Part shown: positions 1 to 11,200 of the stretch, piece after piece
Layout: every line of letters starts with the position of its first letter
Position numbering within the stretch: the stretch's first letter is position 1
Source: Periconia sp. R9002
Taxonomy: Eukaryota > Ascomycota > Dothideomycetes > Pleosporales > Periconiaceae
Length of the DNA stretch: 64,000 bases
Direction of reading: 5' to 3'
Assembly: GCA_023627715.1 (NCBI GenBank)
Contig: JAMAHW010000041.1
Span: forward strand, 124,001-188,000
Translations under genes and position numbers: made by a program
Notes under the pieces: model-generated
Databases searched by the model: none
What the model was told of the DNA's origin: nothing
The model's input: the letters and a program-made list of their open reading frames with translations, nothing else

Positions 1-351
1 AATCACGTATCGTAATCTGGGGGTCGTTCTCTTCCCCTTTCTGTTGCTGTCATGCTAGCAGTTTCTCTACGGATCTGATGCATTATTCTTCGAGAGCAAA
101 ACGTAAAGAGGATATTACTGTCTACATGGCACATATAGAAACTGGCGAGAGAGCTTTTTATATCGTTGTCGGAAATTTAAAATGAGCTAATCCCGTTTGG
201 AATTTAAGGTTGTCAAGCAGGGGTCCAAGTGGAGAGGGCCAGGAGGGTCTTGCCTGCCTTGAGGCTGGGTGCATGCGTAGTACAATCTGTCTCTGCCCAG
301 CGCTCAGGCACAATTTACACAATCCTCTTCAGCACTCCCTCCTCCGTCAGC
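1..351. other. Intergenic, upstream of transporter gene
   Basis: No gene is recognised here. It should hold the promoter and 5' leader of the transporter gene that starts at 399. An in-frame ATG at 273 could extend that protein N-terminally by 42 residues, but the extension has no recognisable character. Confidence 0.5.
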
Positions 352-402
352 ATGGCTTCTTCTTCACTCCCCGCATCCGCGGTGCAGCCAGCAACAGCAT
401 GA
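352..402 (+). promoter_or_regulatory. Upstream ORF overlapping the transporter start codon
   Basis: A 16-codon ORF begins at ATG 352, in a good context (A at -3, G at +4), and ends with TGA at 400-402. It overlaps the inferred main start (ATG 399-401) as ATGA. If the transcript starts upstream of 352, this uORF would be translated first and could limit or couple initiation on the transporter. That it lies in the transcript is inference. Confidence 0.4.
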
Positions 403-2161
403 ATTCCTCGCGCCCCTTTACCCGTACGGCCAACAACTTTTTCCGCCCCGCTTTCTCCTACCTGAACAACAATTCCACCCCCCGCGATCCTTCCAAGAAA
501 AACGACAACTACCGTTACTCCGACTCGCCTCGCCGCAAGAACAGCGCCAGCTCGCTCGATGATACAGACCATTCCGACGTCGAACAATACGCCCAGATGG
601 ACAGTTCCCGCGTGAGCCATTCCAGCAGCCACTCGCTCAACGAGCTGCAGCCTGCTCTCCCGCTCATTGACATTAGCAGCCGGAGCAATTCACCCTACCC
701 GCGAACCAGGAGCGCTATCCAGAGCGAAGATGAGGATGACGACTTCGAGCCTGCAGATAGCATACGGCCGCTGTTCTCACAAAGTGTAGACAGACGGACT
801 GGGGGTGGCACTTTCAGGGGCATATGGCGAGAGGGAGGCTTAGGAAATTTCTTCTTTGCGACGTGGATGGGCTGGCAGATCTGGGTTGCTTTGCTAGTAT
901 TCTGGGTGGGAGGATGTGGATTTGGCTTGTTGCTGATGAACCGCTTCATCTTGCTCACGGGCGTCTACAAGTTTCCTTTCCCTCTCGCCCACAGCTACCT
1001 CCAACTCGTCCTTACGCACGTTTTCATCGTTATATTTGCTAGCATTACCCGCGGACTCGCTACACCACTTCGGAGACTGGGTTTTGGGGCCGCGGTCGCT
1101 CCTGCGTATCCCGCTGCCCCTACTGGTGGTAACTACCGGGCCCCAAACAAGCCACAATCGACCTTTATGAGATTCGTCAAGTGGATGACCAATGGCTCTG
1201 GTGGCATTGCTGGGGGTGGTCTTTTCGAATTTGATTTGAAGGTGGCTAAACAGGTTTTGCCGCTTGCCGTAGTATTTTCCCTGAAAGTCGTTCTAAGTAA
1301 CTTCTCCTTTGCGTAAGTCTCATTCTCTTACACATTGCTCATTCTCTCGCAAGATGTAAAGACACACCGAACGAGAGGGTAAAAATAGAGAAAAGACTTG
1401 TATTGACCATGTGAAATTATAGCTACGCACCACTCCCCGTCTACCAAGTCGCTCGCATCGGCGTGACACCCCTCGCCTTCATCTTCTCCTGCATCCTCTC
1501 CAAGGAAAACCATTCCGGCTCCACCCTCTCCTCCGCCCTCAGCGCAACCCTCTTCCTCCTGTTCGCCAGCCTGCGCGCCAACGTGCGCGTGACGCAAGAA
1601 TCCATCGTCGCAGGCGTCTTCTCCTCCTTCTTCACCGCGCTGTACCCAATCCTCCTCCTCCGCACCTACCGCGCCATCGTGTCCAGCCTCATCCCACAAG
1701 GCGACACCCTCATCACGGGCTTCCCCTCCAGCGCAGACGACGCCACGTCCTCCAACCGCGAAGAAACCCGCGCTTACTACCTCGTCTTGCACTACACCTC
1801 CCTCCTCTCCATCATCCTCATCACGCCTCTCGTCCTCATCTCCGGCGGCGTCGGCAAAATCCTGCATGACCTTCCCTTTCTCGACCTCCCGTTCTTCTGG
1901 TTCATGATCTGGTGCGGCACCCTCGGCTCGTTTGCCGTCTTCACGAGCACGCTGCTGCTCGTCAAGGCGACGAGTCCGCTTACGGCCACCTTTGTTGCGG
2001 TCCCGCGGTCCGCGTGTCAGCTCATGTTTGTGAGCATGTTTAAAATGCCGGGCCATTCTTGGACTGGTGTGGTCTTGTGTTGGATTAGTAGTGTGTGGTT
2101 TTTGATCGCGAGGAGAGACGAGGGGCGGACGTTGGATCGGATGAGGTTGGAGGGACGGTGA
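399..2161 (+). CDS. Triose-phosphate/nucleotide-sugar transporter family membrane protein
   Basis: Two exons (399-1312 and 1423-2161), joined across a GTAAGT...TTATAG intron, give 550 residues. The first 150 or so are hydrophilic, rich in Ser and Asp and probably cytosolic. They are followed by about nine or ten hydrophobic helices, beginning with a Trp-rich one (IWVALLVFWVGG) and continuing through FSLKVVLSNFSFAYAPLPVY, which spans the splice junction. The segment S-N-F-S-F-A-Y-x-P-x-x-x-Y-Q followed by P-L-A-F is the usual core of the TPT/DUF250 branch of the drug/metabolite transporter superfamily. These proteins exchange phosphorylated sugars or nucleotide sugars in Golgi or ER membranes; the substrate cannot be told from sequence. 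Start chosen at 399 because the region before it reads like a leader; ATG 273 is the alternative. A 17-codon uORF overlaps the start. Confidence 0.85.
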
Positions 2162-2634
2162 TGTGGAAGAGTGGGGGGGGGGGGGGGGGGGGTTAAATTG
2201 AAAAAAAAAATTACCAAATTAATACAAAAGTTTATCGGCATTCGAGACATACTATTCACGTTATCATAATAGGGGTGTAGTAGGCGAACAAGCTGGAGTA
2301 GTGCGGATGTGTACATATATTATTGAGGTAGTAACAAGCATATTCCCAGGCACCAGAGAAATAGAAAGAATTCTAGCATTGAAACATTCCAATATCTCGT
2401 CGTCGTCGTCGATATCGATTATCCCATACTGTGGAGAACTCTCAAGTACAGGTACTAAATAGACTGTTCCTTCTCCTTCCCCCTCACTTTACTCCTTTCT
2501 GTCTCTCTCTCTAGCACTTCAACCAGAGACTAGCTAAAAACAAAAGCCTATTTCCATCTTTAATGGATGAGGTTGGTTCCTCCATATCACTGCTTTACTA
2601 CCCTCCCGTAAAAAAAAGACAAGGAAATTTCCGT
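2162..2634. other. Convergent intergenic with a 20-G tract
   Basis: Holds an uninterrupted run of 20 G at 2173-2192, followed closely by ten A at 2201-2210, just after the transporter stop. The rest is AT-rich 3' flank. No gene is seen. Confidence 0.6.
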
Positions 2635-3003
2635 CTACCATAGATGGGGCCAAACGGTCATCATTGCAATCTCTCCATCTCGTCCTTTCTTCATGAGCGG
2701 AGGCACCCACGCCTGCGATTGTGGTGGACAGAGCAATTTTCCAGCGACACCGACTCCAGCGTGGGGTTGCTGAGCAGGCCAGGGTATTCGTTTGCAGTGA
2801 ACGGCGTCTTGATCCGAGTTTTCTTTCTCCTTGACCGTCTTGTATGCCGGGGTGGGGGTGGAGTTGGAGCTGGCCTTCTCCACTTTCTGCTCGTCGCGCG
2901 CTTGGGTCTGCGGCTCTGGAGCCGTGCTGAGGCGCCGGGTACTCGAGGTGAGGAAGGGTTTGGCCTTGAGGGAGGTGGCTAGGGTAAGAGTGCGTCGGAG
3001 CAT
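2635..3003 (-). CDS. Small hypothetical protein with mitochondrial-type leader
   Basis: A 122-residue reading frame starting MLRRTLTLATSLKAKPF. The first 28 residues lack acidic residues, are rich in Arg, Lys, Ser and Thr, and end in an RRLST motif that resembles a matrix-processing site, so the N-terminus looks like a true mitochondrial presequence. Residues 30-60 are hydrophilic and low in complexity. The C-terminal half (from about residue 65) is not recognised; a different frame also looks protein-like there (positions about 2700-2810). An undetected intron or a frameshift may therefore make the real C-terminus different. No family assignment. The gene converges on the transporter. Confidence 0.45.
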   Translation of the reverse strand: MLRRTLTLATSLKAKPFLTSSTRRLSTAPEPQTQARDEQKVEKASSNSTPTPAYKTVKEKENSDQDAVHCKRIPWPAQQPHAGVGVAGKLLCPPQSQAWVPPLMKKGRDGEIAMMTVWPHLW

Positions 3004-3577
3004 GTTGACGGTAATGTGTTTGAGCGGTGGCGTGGCGTGGAGAAGTTTGAGTATTCAATGTTAGGTGCTGGTGTATTCTGGTGTGGTTGGTTGTGCGAGG
3101 TGGAAAAGGTTGGAGGAGGTGGAACGTTCATATATGTAGGTAGGTGATTGAGGAAGGATTATAGCGGAAGAGAATAGAAATGCGTGGCAGAGGCGATACA
3201 GACAGCCAGCCCACGGTATCGGGAAGGCACGACCGCGCTGTTGGTGTTGACCGCTCTGCCTCGAGGCAAAGAGCCAATCGCGCGTCGGTCAGAGTCACTC
3301 AACGTCGTCCCAAGTTGCCCATCGTGACTCGTTTCATGGGCACACAAGATTCGCCAGTTGCAAATGGAACGGTGTGGTTGGGCTCGCTCGTACGTACGTA
3401 GTGACTCATCTCCATTGCATATCGTGACTACATACGAGAACCAGCTCTTCCGCTAATATGAATTATAGAGATTCAAAAATTAATTTTACAGTAGTCTAGC
3501 TTATGTAGTCATTTTGCACGTTGATTTGCCTGAATCAACAAATGGATAAATGGAATCCCGTACGCTTTGCTACAGCT
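3004..3577. other. Intergenic, no gene seen
   Basis: Lies upstream of the small mitochondrial-type gene and downstream of the kinase gene. It includes a short repeat of CGTAC near 3390. ORFs here are short and without protein character. Confidence 0.5.
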
Positions 3578-5122
3578 TTACTCAGATGGTGTTTCAGAGA
3601 AGTGCTCCATCAGAAATTCATCTTCAATGAGCTTTTTAGCGTTTGGCCTTTCTTCTGGCTGCCAGCGCAGAATCTTCCGAACGAACGCAAGGAGTAGATC
3701 TTGCTCCTTACCTATCAGTCGTTTCTCGCGCATCTCAAGTGTCTGACTGGGGATCGGCGTTGCTGCGATCCAATTTCCTTCGTTTCTAGTTAACAAAATG
3801 CGGCATTTGGGGGGTTTAAAGCATAACCTTACCTTCTGCATCCCAGTACCGACGACTTGCCTCGCTCCGCTCCAGGAAGCTTTTGGGCGGAGGTCCCATG
3901 AGAGAAACCATCTCGGCAAGATGTTGCTCATCATTGAGATGACCGTCCTTGACGGCGCGAAACAAGCGACCCCCTTCAAACAGATCCCAGATCTATATAA
4001 TGTTAGCACAGACTGAAATGACAGATGACCAAGTGACATACCATGACCCCTACAGACCATATATCAATCTTAGAGTCCCACTCCATGCCCATGATGATTT
4101 CTGGCGCTCTGTAGACGCCTGGCATGACATCTCCAGTATGCTTCTCACCCATCCTAGCAGCACCAAAGTCACAAATGACTGGTACGCCGTTGGTGATGCG
4201 CATAGGTTGGGAGCAGTAGATAGTACGATTTGGAAGGATTTTGCGGGCAGAAGGATGTTCACGCTCGGCTTGCTCAATCTCTTCAAAAACCGATGAATAT
4301 GGGGCTCCCAGGAGTATGTTATTTGGGGATATATCTGAGCTGTTAGTAAATGGCAAGCCCATTAGAACGATCGATTCAAAAATACCTGTATGCACTACAC
4401 CTGCCTGGTGCAAAAAATCCAGAGCGAGAAGAACTAGCTGCAAACTCTGTTGCAGAAGGTCTTTATTCAGCCATTTTTCTGGAAACCTGTTCCGAAAGTC
4501 TGTATAACTTAGACCCAGCGGGGCAAAAAGCAAGCATTGATGCACTCCGTGAGGACCAGTGATTTGGAAATCATCTAGCACTAGACGCAACATATCTTTG
4601 CCGGGGTATTCAGCCTCAATCAGCTTGATATACTGGGAGATGGCCACTTCATTGTTCACCTTGGGAACGGTTTTATCCGTGATGCAGATTTTCAGGGTTA
4701 AAAGGGTGTTCGCTCTAGCATAAGTAGTATATCGTCAGCAAGAACAATACCAAAACTAATTTAAGAGGATGCACGATGTTTTGGAGGACATACTCGAGGT
4801 CACGACAAAGCCAAATAGTAGAAGCCGTGCCAAACCCAAGCTTAGCAACCACCTGGTATCGAGACTTGAATATCTCGCCTAGCTGCACTGGATAAAACTT
4901 TTCTGCTTTGTAATTTGGGACATCCTCTTCTTCAATCTTCTCGTGAACTGTAAGCTTTTCGAAGCCGTGCACTGGGAACGTGTGAGCGAACCTAGAGTTC
5001 GTTTTAGCTGTGGACATCCATGCCCGGTGTTCCAAAGTCCAGACATTTTGGGGCGAAACGCGCGGTTTGCAGTAGCTCAGTGTTCTTGTAATCAGACGAA
5101 GATGCGATTCCGCCCTTCTCAT
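3578..5122 (-). CDS. SRPK-like serine/threonine protein kinase with atypical catalytic loop
   Basis: Five exons (5122-4794, 4714-4386, 4334-4042, 3992-3833, 3777-3578) close to 436 residues. Introns are short (49-79 bases) with GTATGT, GTATTT, GTATGT and GTAAGG donors. Residues 1-45 resemble a mitochondrial leader (basic, Ser-rich). The kinase domain shows the glycine loop GFGTASTIW, the ATP-binding lysine in LTLKICIT, the catalytic loop HTDISPNN, the CDFGAAR metal-binding motif and YRAPEII. The HTD and YRAPE signatures and the split position are those of the fungal SRPK-like family, which phosphorylates Ser/Arg-rich proteins. The catalytic-loop lysine (HTDIKPxN in SRPKs) is Ser here, which may reduce or change activity. 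Start chosen at the first ATG in the frame (5122); the reading frame is also open a little upstream without ATG. Confidence 0.82.
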
Positions 5123-5413
5123 ACTTGATGGTTGATATGGAGTGTTGATAGGGAGACAGGGCACCTTACTGTAGCTAGACACGTGCTAGAGCCCCAGATT
5201 ACTCGAATTGGACGCACTACTCCTGAATTAGCCTAACTCAGCCGTCCCTGCATACAGAGCTTAGGCCTCAGGACGTCATCATCAACATCAGCTCTTGTAC
5301 ATACTCTCCTCCTTACCACTCATTACATACCTGCACTGCCAACAACTCTACCACGGATGCTAGCGTAAACTAGTCGCTCCTTCTTACCCGTAGAACAAAC
5401 ATTGACCGCAGCA

Positions 5414-6443
5414 ATGAAATCCATACTCGCAACCAGCCTCCTGCTGGCCTCAGCTGCCGCCTGGAACACGGATGGTGTGCCACAACTCCTTCCATCCCAA
5501 CGACTAACCTGATGACCTGGCCACAGTCCACAACCAAATCGGCTTCATGGCCGAAGAGTTCCTGACTGCAAATGCTACCGCCGTGCTCTCACAGCTCCTC
5601 GAGCCGCAGTACAACGGCTCCATTGGCCGCGCCGCGGCTTGGGCCGACGGCTTTGCACATACCGACGAGGGCCGCTACTCGTACCAGTGGCATTGGATAG
5701 ACTCGCACGATTACCCGCCTAAATACTGCCATCTCAATTATTCAAAGGATTGTTCCCAGGGCGGCTGCGTAGTTTCGGCCATCGCGAACCAAACCTCCAT
5801 TCTAAAAAGCTGCATCAAAGACGTACAGACCGGCTCCTTCTCCCCAAACAGCGGCAACTTGACGTGCTCCTACGCCCTGAAATGGGTCTCTCACTTCCTC
5901 GGCGACATTGCCCAGCCCCTCCACGCCTCCGGCCGCGCGGCAGGCGGCAACTTCTTCAAAGTGAAATTCGGCAACGACTCGACAGAACTCCACGCCGTCT
6001 GGGACGGCTACATCCCGTACCTGGCCGCCAACGTGAGCCACCCTTTCTCCAACCAAACCATCGCACCCTTCTTCGCCAACCTCGTCTCGCGCATCCGCAA
6101 GGACTTGTTCTACGAAGCACCGTACATGTGGACGGCGTGCACGGATCCCGAGGACGCGGTCACGTGCGCAACGACCTGGGCGACGGAGAGTAATGCCTGG
6201 ACGTGCGATTATGTGTATAGCCGCGTCAACCCGTCTGTGGATCTTGCTGAGGATGGGTATGCGTTTGGCGCGATACCGATTGTCGAGCTGCAGATTTCTA
6301 AGGCGGCGCTGAGGCTGGCGACGTGGTTGAATAAACTTGTCGGTGAAGAGGGGAGTATTGAGAAGAATAATGAGGAGTTTGTGGGTAATGGGGGTCGTGT
6401 TGAGGGGGGACGGCAGATCGTATTTGGATCCTCTGAGGAATAA
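5414..6443 (+). CDS. Secreted S1/P1-type zinc nuclease
   Basis: Exons 5414-5474 and 5527-6443 (52-base intron, GTGTGC...CCACAG) give 325 residues, normal for fungal S1/P1 nucleases. The signal peptide MKSILATSLLLASAAA is followed by Trp17, the conserved mature N-terminus whose amino group binds zinc. Further ligand motifs follow in family order: WNTDVHN, WADGFAHTDEG, YQWHWIDSHDYPP, LGDIAQPLHASG and TELHAVWDGYIP. Several Asn-X-Ser/Thr sites and paired Cys fit a glycosylated, disulfide-bonded secreted enzyme. The family makes 5'-phosphonucleotides from single-stranded DNA and RNA (and is a 3'-nucleotidase) with a trinuclear zinc site, usually for extracellular nutrient scavenging. The catalytic residues appear intact. 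The C-terminal 40 residues are Gly/Glu-rich and poorly conserved. Confidence 0.93.
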
Positions 6444-6835
6444 TCTGTTGAATCCACCGTTTCGTTTCAATGCAGAGTAAATCTTTTTTTTATCAAAAAT
6501 GGTGATTAGGAAGCTAGGTTCTATCTTCGATTGATTGATTTTCCGCCTCATCCACCAAAATATCGATTATTGTCATCACGTTAGCCATGTGTTTGCGCAT
6601 AATCAACATCCATCTCATCTACAGACTATCTGTCATTTCTCGAGAGTGTTAGAGAAGAAGAGAATAGATAAGCTCAAGTACTACAGAGGTACTGATTCCT
6701 AACGTACCTACCTACCCTTACTTTGTAGGGAAATCGCCCTACATTATCCCGCGCACCTCCCTATTCCGGTGGAATACAGAGTTGGGTCTGTTACCTACTA
6801 CACTAAAGCAATACGTGGCCCGCTCCACCACATAA
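6444..6835. other. Intergenic, AT-rich
   Basis: 3' flank of the nuclease gene. No gene or clear repeat seen. Confidence 0.5.
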
Positions 6836-8259
6836 ATGAGCGCAGTTCCTATTGCCCTCCAAACCGCCTCTATTGTCGGCACCAACACCCTCAAGCCTGC
6901 AATCCACGTCGCACCCCATCGCTCCCTTTTATAGGAACTAGCCAATCCCTATTACCCTCTGCCCGAGTAATATCCCCGGGTTCTTTGGAAACTTTCACAG
7001 CGGAAACCCTCGAGGAAGACCTTTCGGCGTCAGAGACATTTGCAAATCCATTTTCTTCGGTGCCAGAGACATCTGCAAATTTTCCAACCTTCGCAGCGGA
7101 ACCAGTCCACCTTCCTCGAACCCGGCTCCCCCCGCCTGGATATCAAACTGGGCTTCCCCGGTCCCAAACTCAGACTGGGCTTCCGCCCCGACCTCAAAAT
7201 GGTCTTCCGCCGCCTGAACCCCAGACTGGGCTTCTGCTGCCTCAACTCCACACTTTTTCCGGCGGCGAAATTCCTACCCAGCTTTCTGCATTCCCAGGGC
7301 TTCAGAGGCAAGTCTTGGAACTCCTTACTTTGACAATCCCGACCTACTGTGGACTGCAACAACAGAAGATGGTGAAAATGAAAGTGTAACGGCACCCGCT
7401 TCGAAAGTTCTGAATCGCCCTTTGACGTCGCTTACTCTTGCATCTGATGGTGCTCCTGATCTTTGGTTTACAGTACCAGAACAGCATCCGGAATGGATTT
7501 TTGTCTTCACGCCTCCTACTGACGCGACCTCTTCACTATCACCTCATTCGTGTATTCCAGTCGTACACAGTTTTCACAAGCTGAACAATATTAAAGTCAC
7601 TCACGATCAATGTGCGATGGTTATTGGAACGAGCTACCCAAACTTACATAACTTGGAAACAGCGTTCACAGCAGATTCAGAACCTAGTATAAAATTTCCC
7701 TGCGCATTTTGTCCTGCGATTTCTTTCGAGCATGGGGTTAAGAAGGCGCCAGCGGGTCCAGAGAAGTTCCTAGGGCATGTGTATAGAATGCATCAGCCCC
7801 CTCATAATTTGGATTGTCTATATTGCTCCCCCACAAAGACATACAAGTCCATCAAAAACCTAGGAAAGCATTACGCTCAGTACCACCTCCGGGGCGCAAT
7901 CAGAGATGTTTTGGGAGGCAATGGGAATGTAATTCCGGTTACTTACTTGAAGGGCTCGATGCCTGGTCACAAGCATATCGTAGGGGGGCACGCGGGTGTG
8001 GAAATAGCCCGCACTCACAATACTTACCTCCATGTACAACTCTTCGATGGTCTCTTTCCTCTAATATTATACATTTCTTAATAGTAAGTAGGATACGAGG
8101 AGAGTGTTTCTATAAAATATTTTTACTCTTCTTTTACTAAATCTACTATTAAAGAAAATAGTTTTCTTTTATTACTATACTACAGGTCCTTATAGTGTTT
8201 TGTGAGTGAGTGCGGGATATTTCGACACCCGCATAGGGGGGAATTGCTCGTTTCTTTGA
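6836..8259 (+). pseudogene. Decayed zinc-finger-like gene, frame-broken and interrupted by a MITE
   Basis: Protein-like sequence moves through three frames. A plausible start is at ATG 6836 (MSAVPIALQTASIVG..., stop after about 32 codons). Frame 6769 is Ser/Glu/Pro-rich up to about 7200, with short TGLP repeats. Frame 7218-8081 then carries two Cys/His clusters, FPCAFCP...H(x)4H and LDCLYCS...H(x)4H, which look like C2H2-type fingers at about 7700-7790 and 7812-7883. An in-frame TGA (7215-7217) precedes the last frame, and no good donor/acceptor pair joins the parts. Near the 3' end a transposon-like insertion (7989-8233) supplies the last 31 codons. Removing it with one copy of the 8-bp duplication gives a frame ending after GGG AAT TGC TCG TTT CTT TGA at 8257-8259. 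I read this as a pseudogene; unrecognised splicing is the alternative. Confidence 0.5.
7989..8233. mobile_element. MITE-like DNA element (245 bp) with 27-bp inverted repeats
   Basis: Arms 7992-8018 and 8206-8232 are inverted repeats matching at 25 of 27 positions (core GCGGGTGT...CCCGCACTCAC). The element is bounded by an 8-bp direct repeat TAGGGGGG at 7981-7988 and 8234-8241. The interior is AT-rich with no coding capacity. Length, inverted ends and 8-bp duplication fit a non-autonomous hAT-type element, though the superfamily is inference. It lies in the 3' end of a zinc-finger-like pseudogene and replaces that gene's last residues. Confidence 0.72.
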
Positions 8260-11200
8260 TTATGTACAGTTTCGCTTTCACTACATTCCCACCTCTTACA
8301 AACCCCTTTTTGGACGCCAGTACATTAGTAAACCTCGGATCAGAGACAGGTTTTACAAACACCATCCTTTCGTTTCTGGAACGGCCAGTATCGTCTAGTT
8401 CCTCCCCCAATCCCAACCTTGTTATTGTGGGCGTTGACGGTTTTGGTTGTAATGTCGCACAATGGGGTTTATTGTGTTCAAGTTATACATTCAACCTGCA
8501 TATACTAATCAAAAGGGATAATCCTCCGCGCGGCCTAGACCTTCGCCATTACTAGATATCGGATAACACCGAATATCGATCAGGGCTTTACACATCGGAG
8601 TTATTGAACTCAGCTATCCAACAGTTCACTATAGGTTTAGTCTTGGCTCCTACCGATGCGGAAGACCATCATCTCAACTTAGTCCGTGTTTGGGACTATT
8701 TCAGTGACTTCAAAGGTCACACCGAACAAGAGCATCGAGGGGGGGGGGGGTAATTGAAGTCTGTTATTATGTACATATGGCTACGAAATGAAACATGCTC
8801 AACCGTTCTTCTCCTCTTCTCCCACTATGGATGGTGTGACTTCTCCCTACTTCCGAGACTTGTCATAGATAGCCTTTGCGCTTTGGAAATCATTTCTTTT
8901 TAGTCTTAGTAGTATGTCTTACTCTCCCTTTACGCCAATCTCCATAGGCGTCGAAGTTTCCGACTTACTGTTGCTGGAACTCGTAGGTAGTAGAGTTTTT
9001 CCTGATACACATTGGCGACCTTGGGCGAATGCGCGTGGGTTTCTCGAATGCAGTCTGCTTATTCTGTATATTATATCTGCGCTTTACATAATTAAGCATA
9101 TCCTTGTCCTCCTCAACTCTTTTCCTTTTCCTCTCACCGTCTATACTGTTAGTTATAACCTTACGCAAGAAGTAGGCTTGTCTTAAGTTAGCATACCTAA
9201 TTTATCATGTTTTCTATACGCCCTGCTAAGTTTACTGTCTATCTAGTCGTAGGGATCGCAGACTTCCACTCAGTCATATACATCAAATTCCTCTACTCGG
9301 TCGTAGTCATCCACCTGTCCCCTCCGTCGTTTTCCTTAACATCGCTGCGGCGTTTCTTTATTCAGCTAACATCATTCATGGATTTTCGTAGTTCAAGACA
9401 AGGTACCAGGCAGTTTTGCAATTCTAAATTGGAATAGTTTGATGTTGTATTCACAAGCATACGGGACAGCGATTCACTACAAGGTGGTCCAAAAAATGAA
9501 AGTGACAACGAACAGCACGAGGTGTTCTACTACATCAATCAATTCCTGACCTGAAGGTCGAACACACCCGCAAGATGTGGCTGTTCATTCACTGTGATAT
9601 CATCACCACTAGCAAGCGTTCTTCAACAATAGCGCGCTCGCGCGCAACCTGCTGTGAAATATGTTAAGACCATCGAGTCACCCTCTTTTTCCGAATCTCA
9701 CACCCAGTCTCCGTATAGAGATTTTCCTGATAGAAGCATTGCCGCTGGAAAATATGTTTGATAAGTGTTGGTCAGGACTACTGTTCATTGGATAAGCCAC
9801 GTCTGTTGCAGATACTTTGCGGCGGCGAGTTTCTCGAAGAGTGAGAAGTCCTAGCAATGTAAAAATAAAACACGTAGTAATTGAGTGTTTAGAGGTTTCA
9901 AAACAGGAAATGGTTTTTAGAACGCGCCAGGAACAGTGGATGCAGTTTATGCGAAAGAAGGCGCGATATTATCCTATGCGACGAGTTCATCGGCTTGACA
10001 TCGAGATTTGGGTTATCCAGGGACTATGTCGTTATACTGCATTCAGAATCTAGAGTAGGAGCAAGAAATTCCCCGTGACGGGTGGAACTGGCCGCAGAGA
10101 GTGAGATTCTGAATAAAATCTTTTGTCTGCGTCCTTGACCGTTCGTAGTCTGCCCTAGCTGCCTTTATGCTAGCGCGTTTTTTCGTGATAACTCGTAGTC
10201 AGCTCACAGATCATGACTTGTATGGGAGTGGAGAAGCGAGGGATCACAATGATGATTCGAGGTGGAGATTACGAGGGTGCAGTCAAGAAGGCTAAAGAAA
10301 GGGATAGACGGCGCGATGCCGCCGGGATTGGCGGAGGCGCGGTGGCGGGAGACCGGGCTGGATGACTTGAAGCGGGCGAGACGAGAGGATGACAAGGCCG
10401 CGCACCGACACTGGGAGCTTCATGCTCGAGTTTCACGAATGAACAGCGCTATTCATAAATGCGGATGCAGACGGACAAAGGCGCAGAAAGAAGGGTGGGG
10501 GGTTGATGATTCTGCGAGCAGGAAAATAAGGCAAGCAGGAAAGAATATTAATGGTGAAAGAAAAGGCGGATGGATGCATTGTTGAGGCGGCAGCAGTCGA
10601 TGGACGGTAGAAGAAGGTTGGAATGACCAAACCATGTTTGCGCTTGTCTGATTAGCCACAAAGACAGACAGAGGTGCAACACGGACGGTGACAGCGGGTT
10701 GCAACAAGATGAGAAGCAGAAGCACAGCTTCAACGAAAGAACGATGGAATTCAGTTACATAGATAGATAGAAATAAATTCAATGGAGGTGAAGATGAGGA
10801 AGTATGTAGGAGCGGAGAAAAGTCGGAAGCAGGTACAAAAGACGCTAAGCCCTTTTGATCCATCACCGCAAAACGTCTCTTAGACACAACCCGAGATCAA
10901 TCAACGCTCGCTAGCTGGAGGAACCAACAGAATGCCGCGGCCGCCATCATGCCCATACTCGCATCATCTCCTCAGAATGCAAAGCGAAAATCTTTGCTTC
11001 TTCGTCTCTCGCCAGCCTGACACCCTGCAGCGTTCCTGTGCAGTGCACCACTCCACCGCCGTGCAGACAAGGAGATGAAGATACTGGAAGTAGGTAGCTG
11101 GGGGGAATGACTGACGGCTACCATAACACGGACCTAGCCACCCAGCCCTTGAACGAGCCCTTGGAACACCCTAACAATAGGCCTCACCATAAATGCACGC

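Noticed and set aside
1328..2056. 242-codon minus-strand frame rich in Glu, Gly and Asp
   Set aside because: Exact antisense shadow of the second exon of the transporter; composition is the mirror of C-rich codons.
10453..10887. 144-codon hydrophobic minus-strand frame
   Set aside because: Hydrophobicity comes from T/C-rich DNA; no start context or homology-like motifs.
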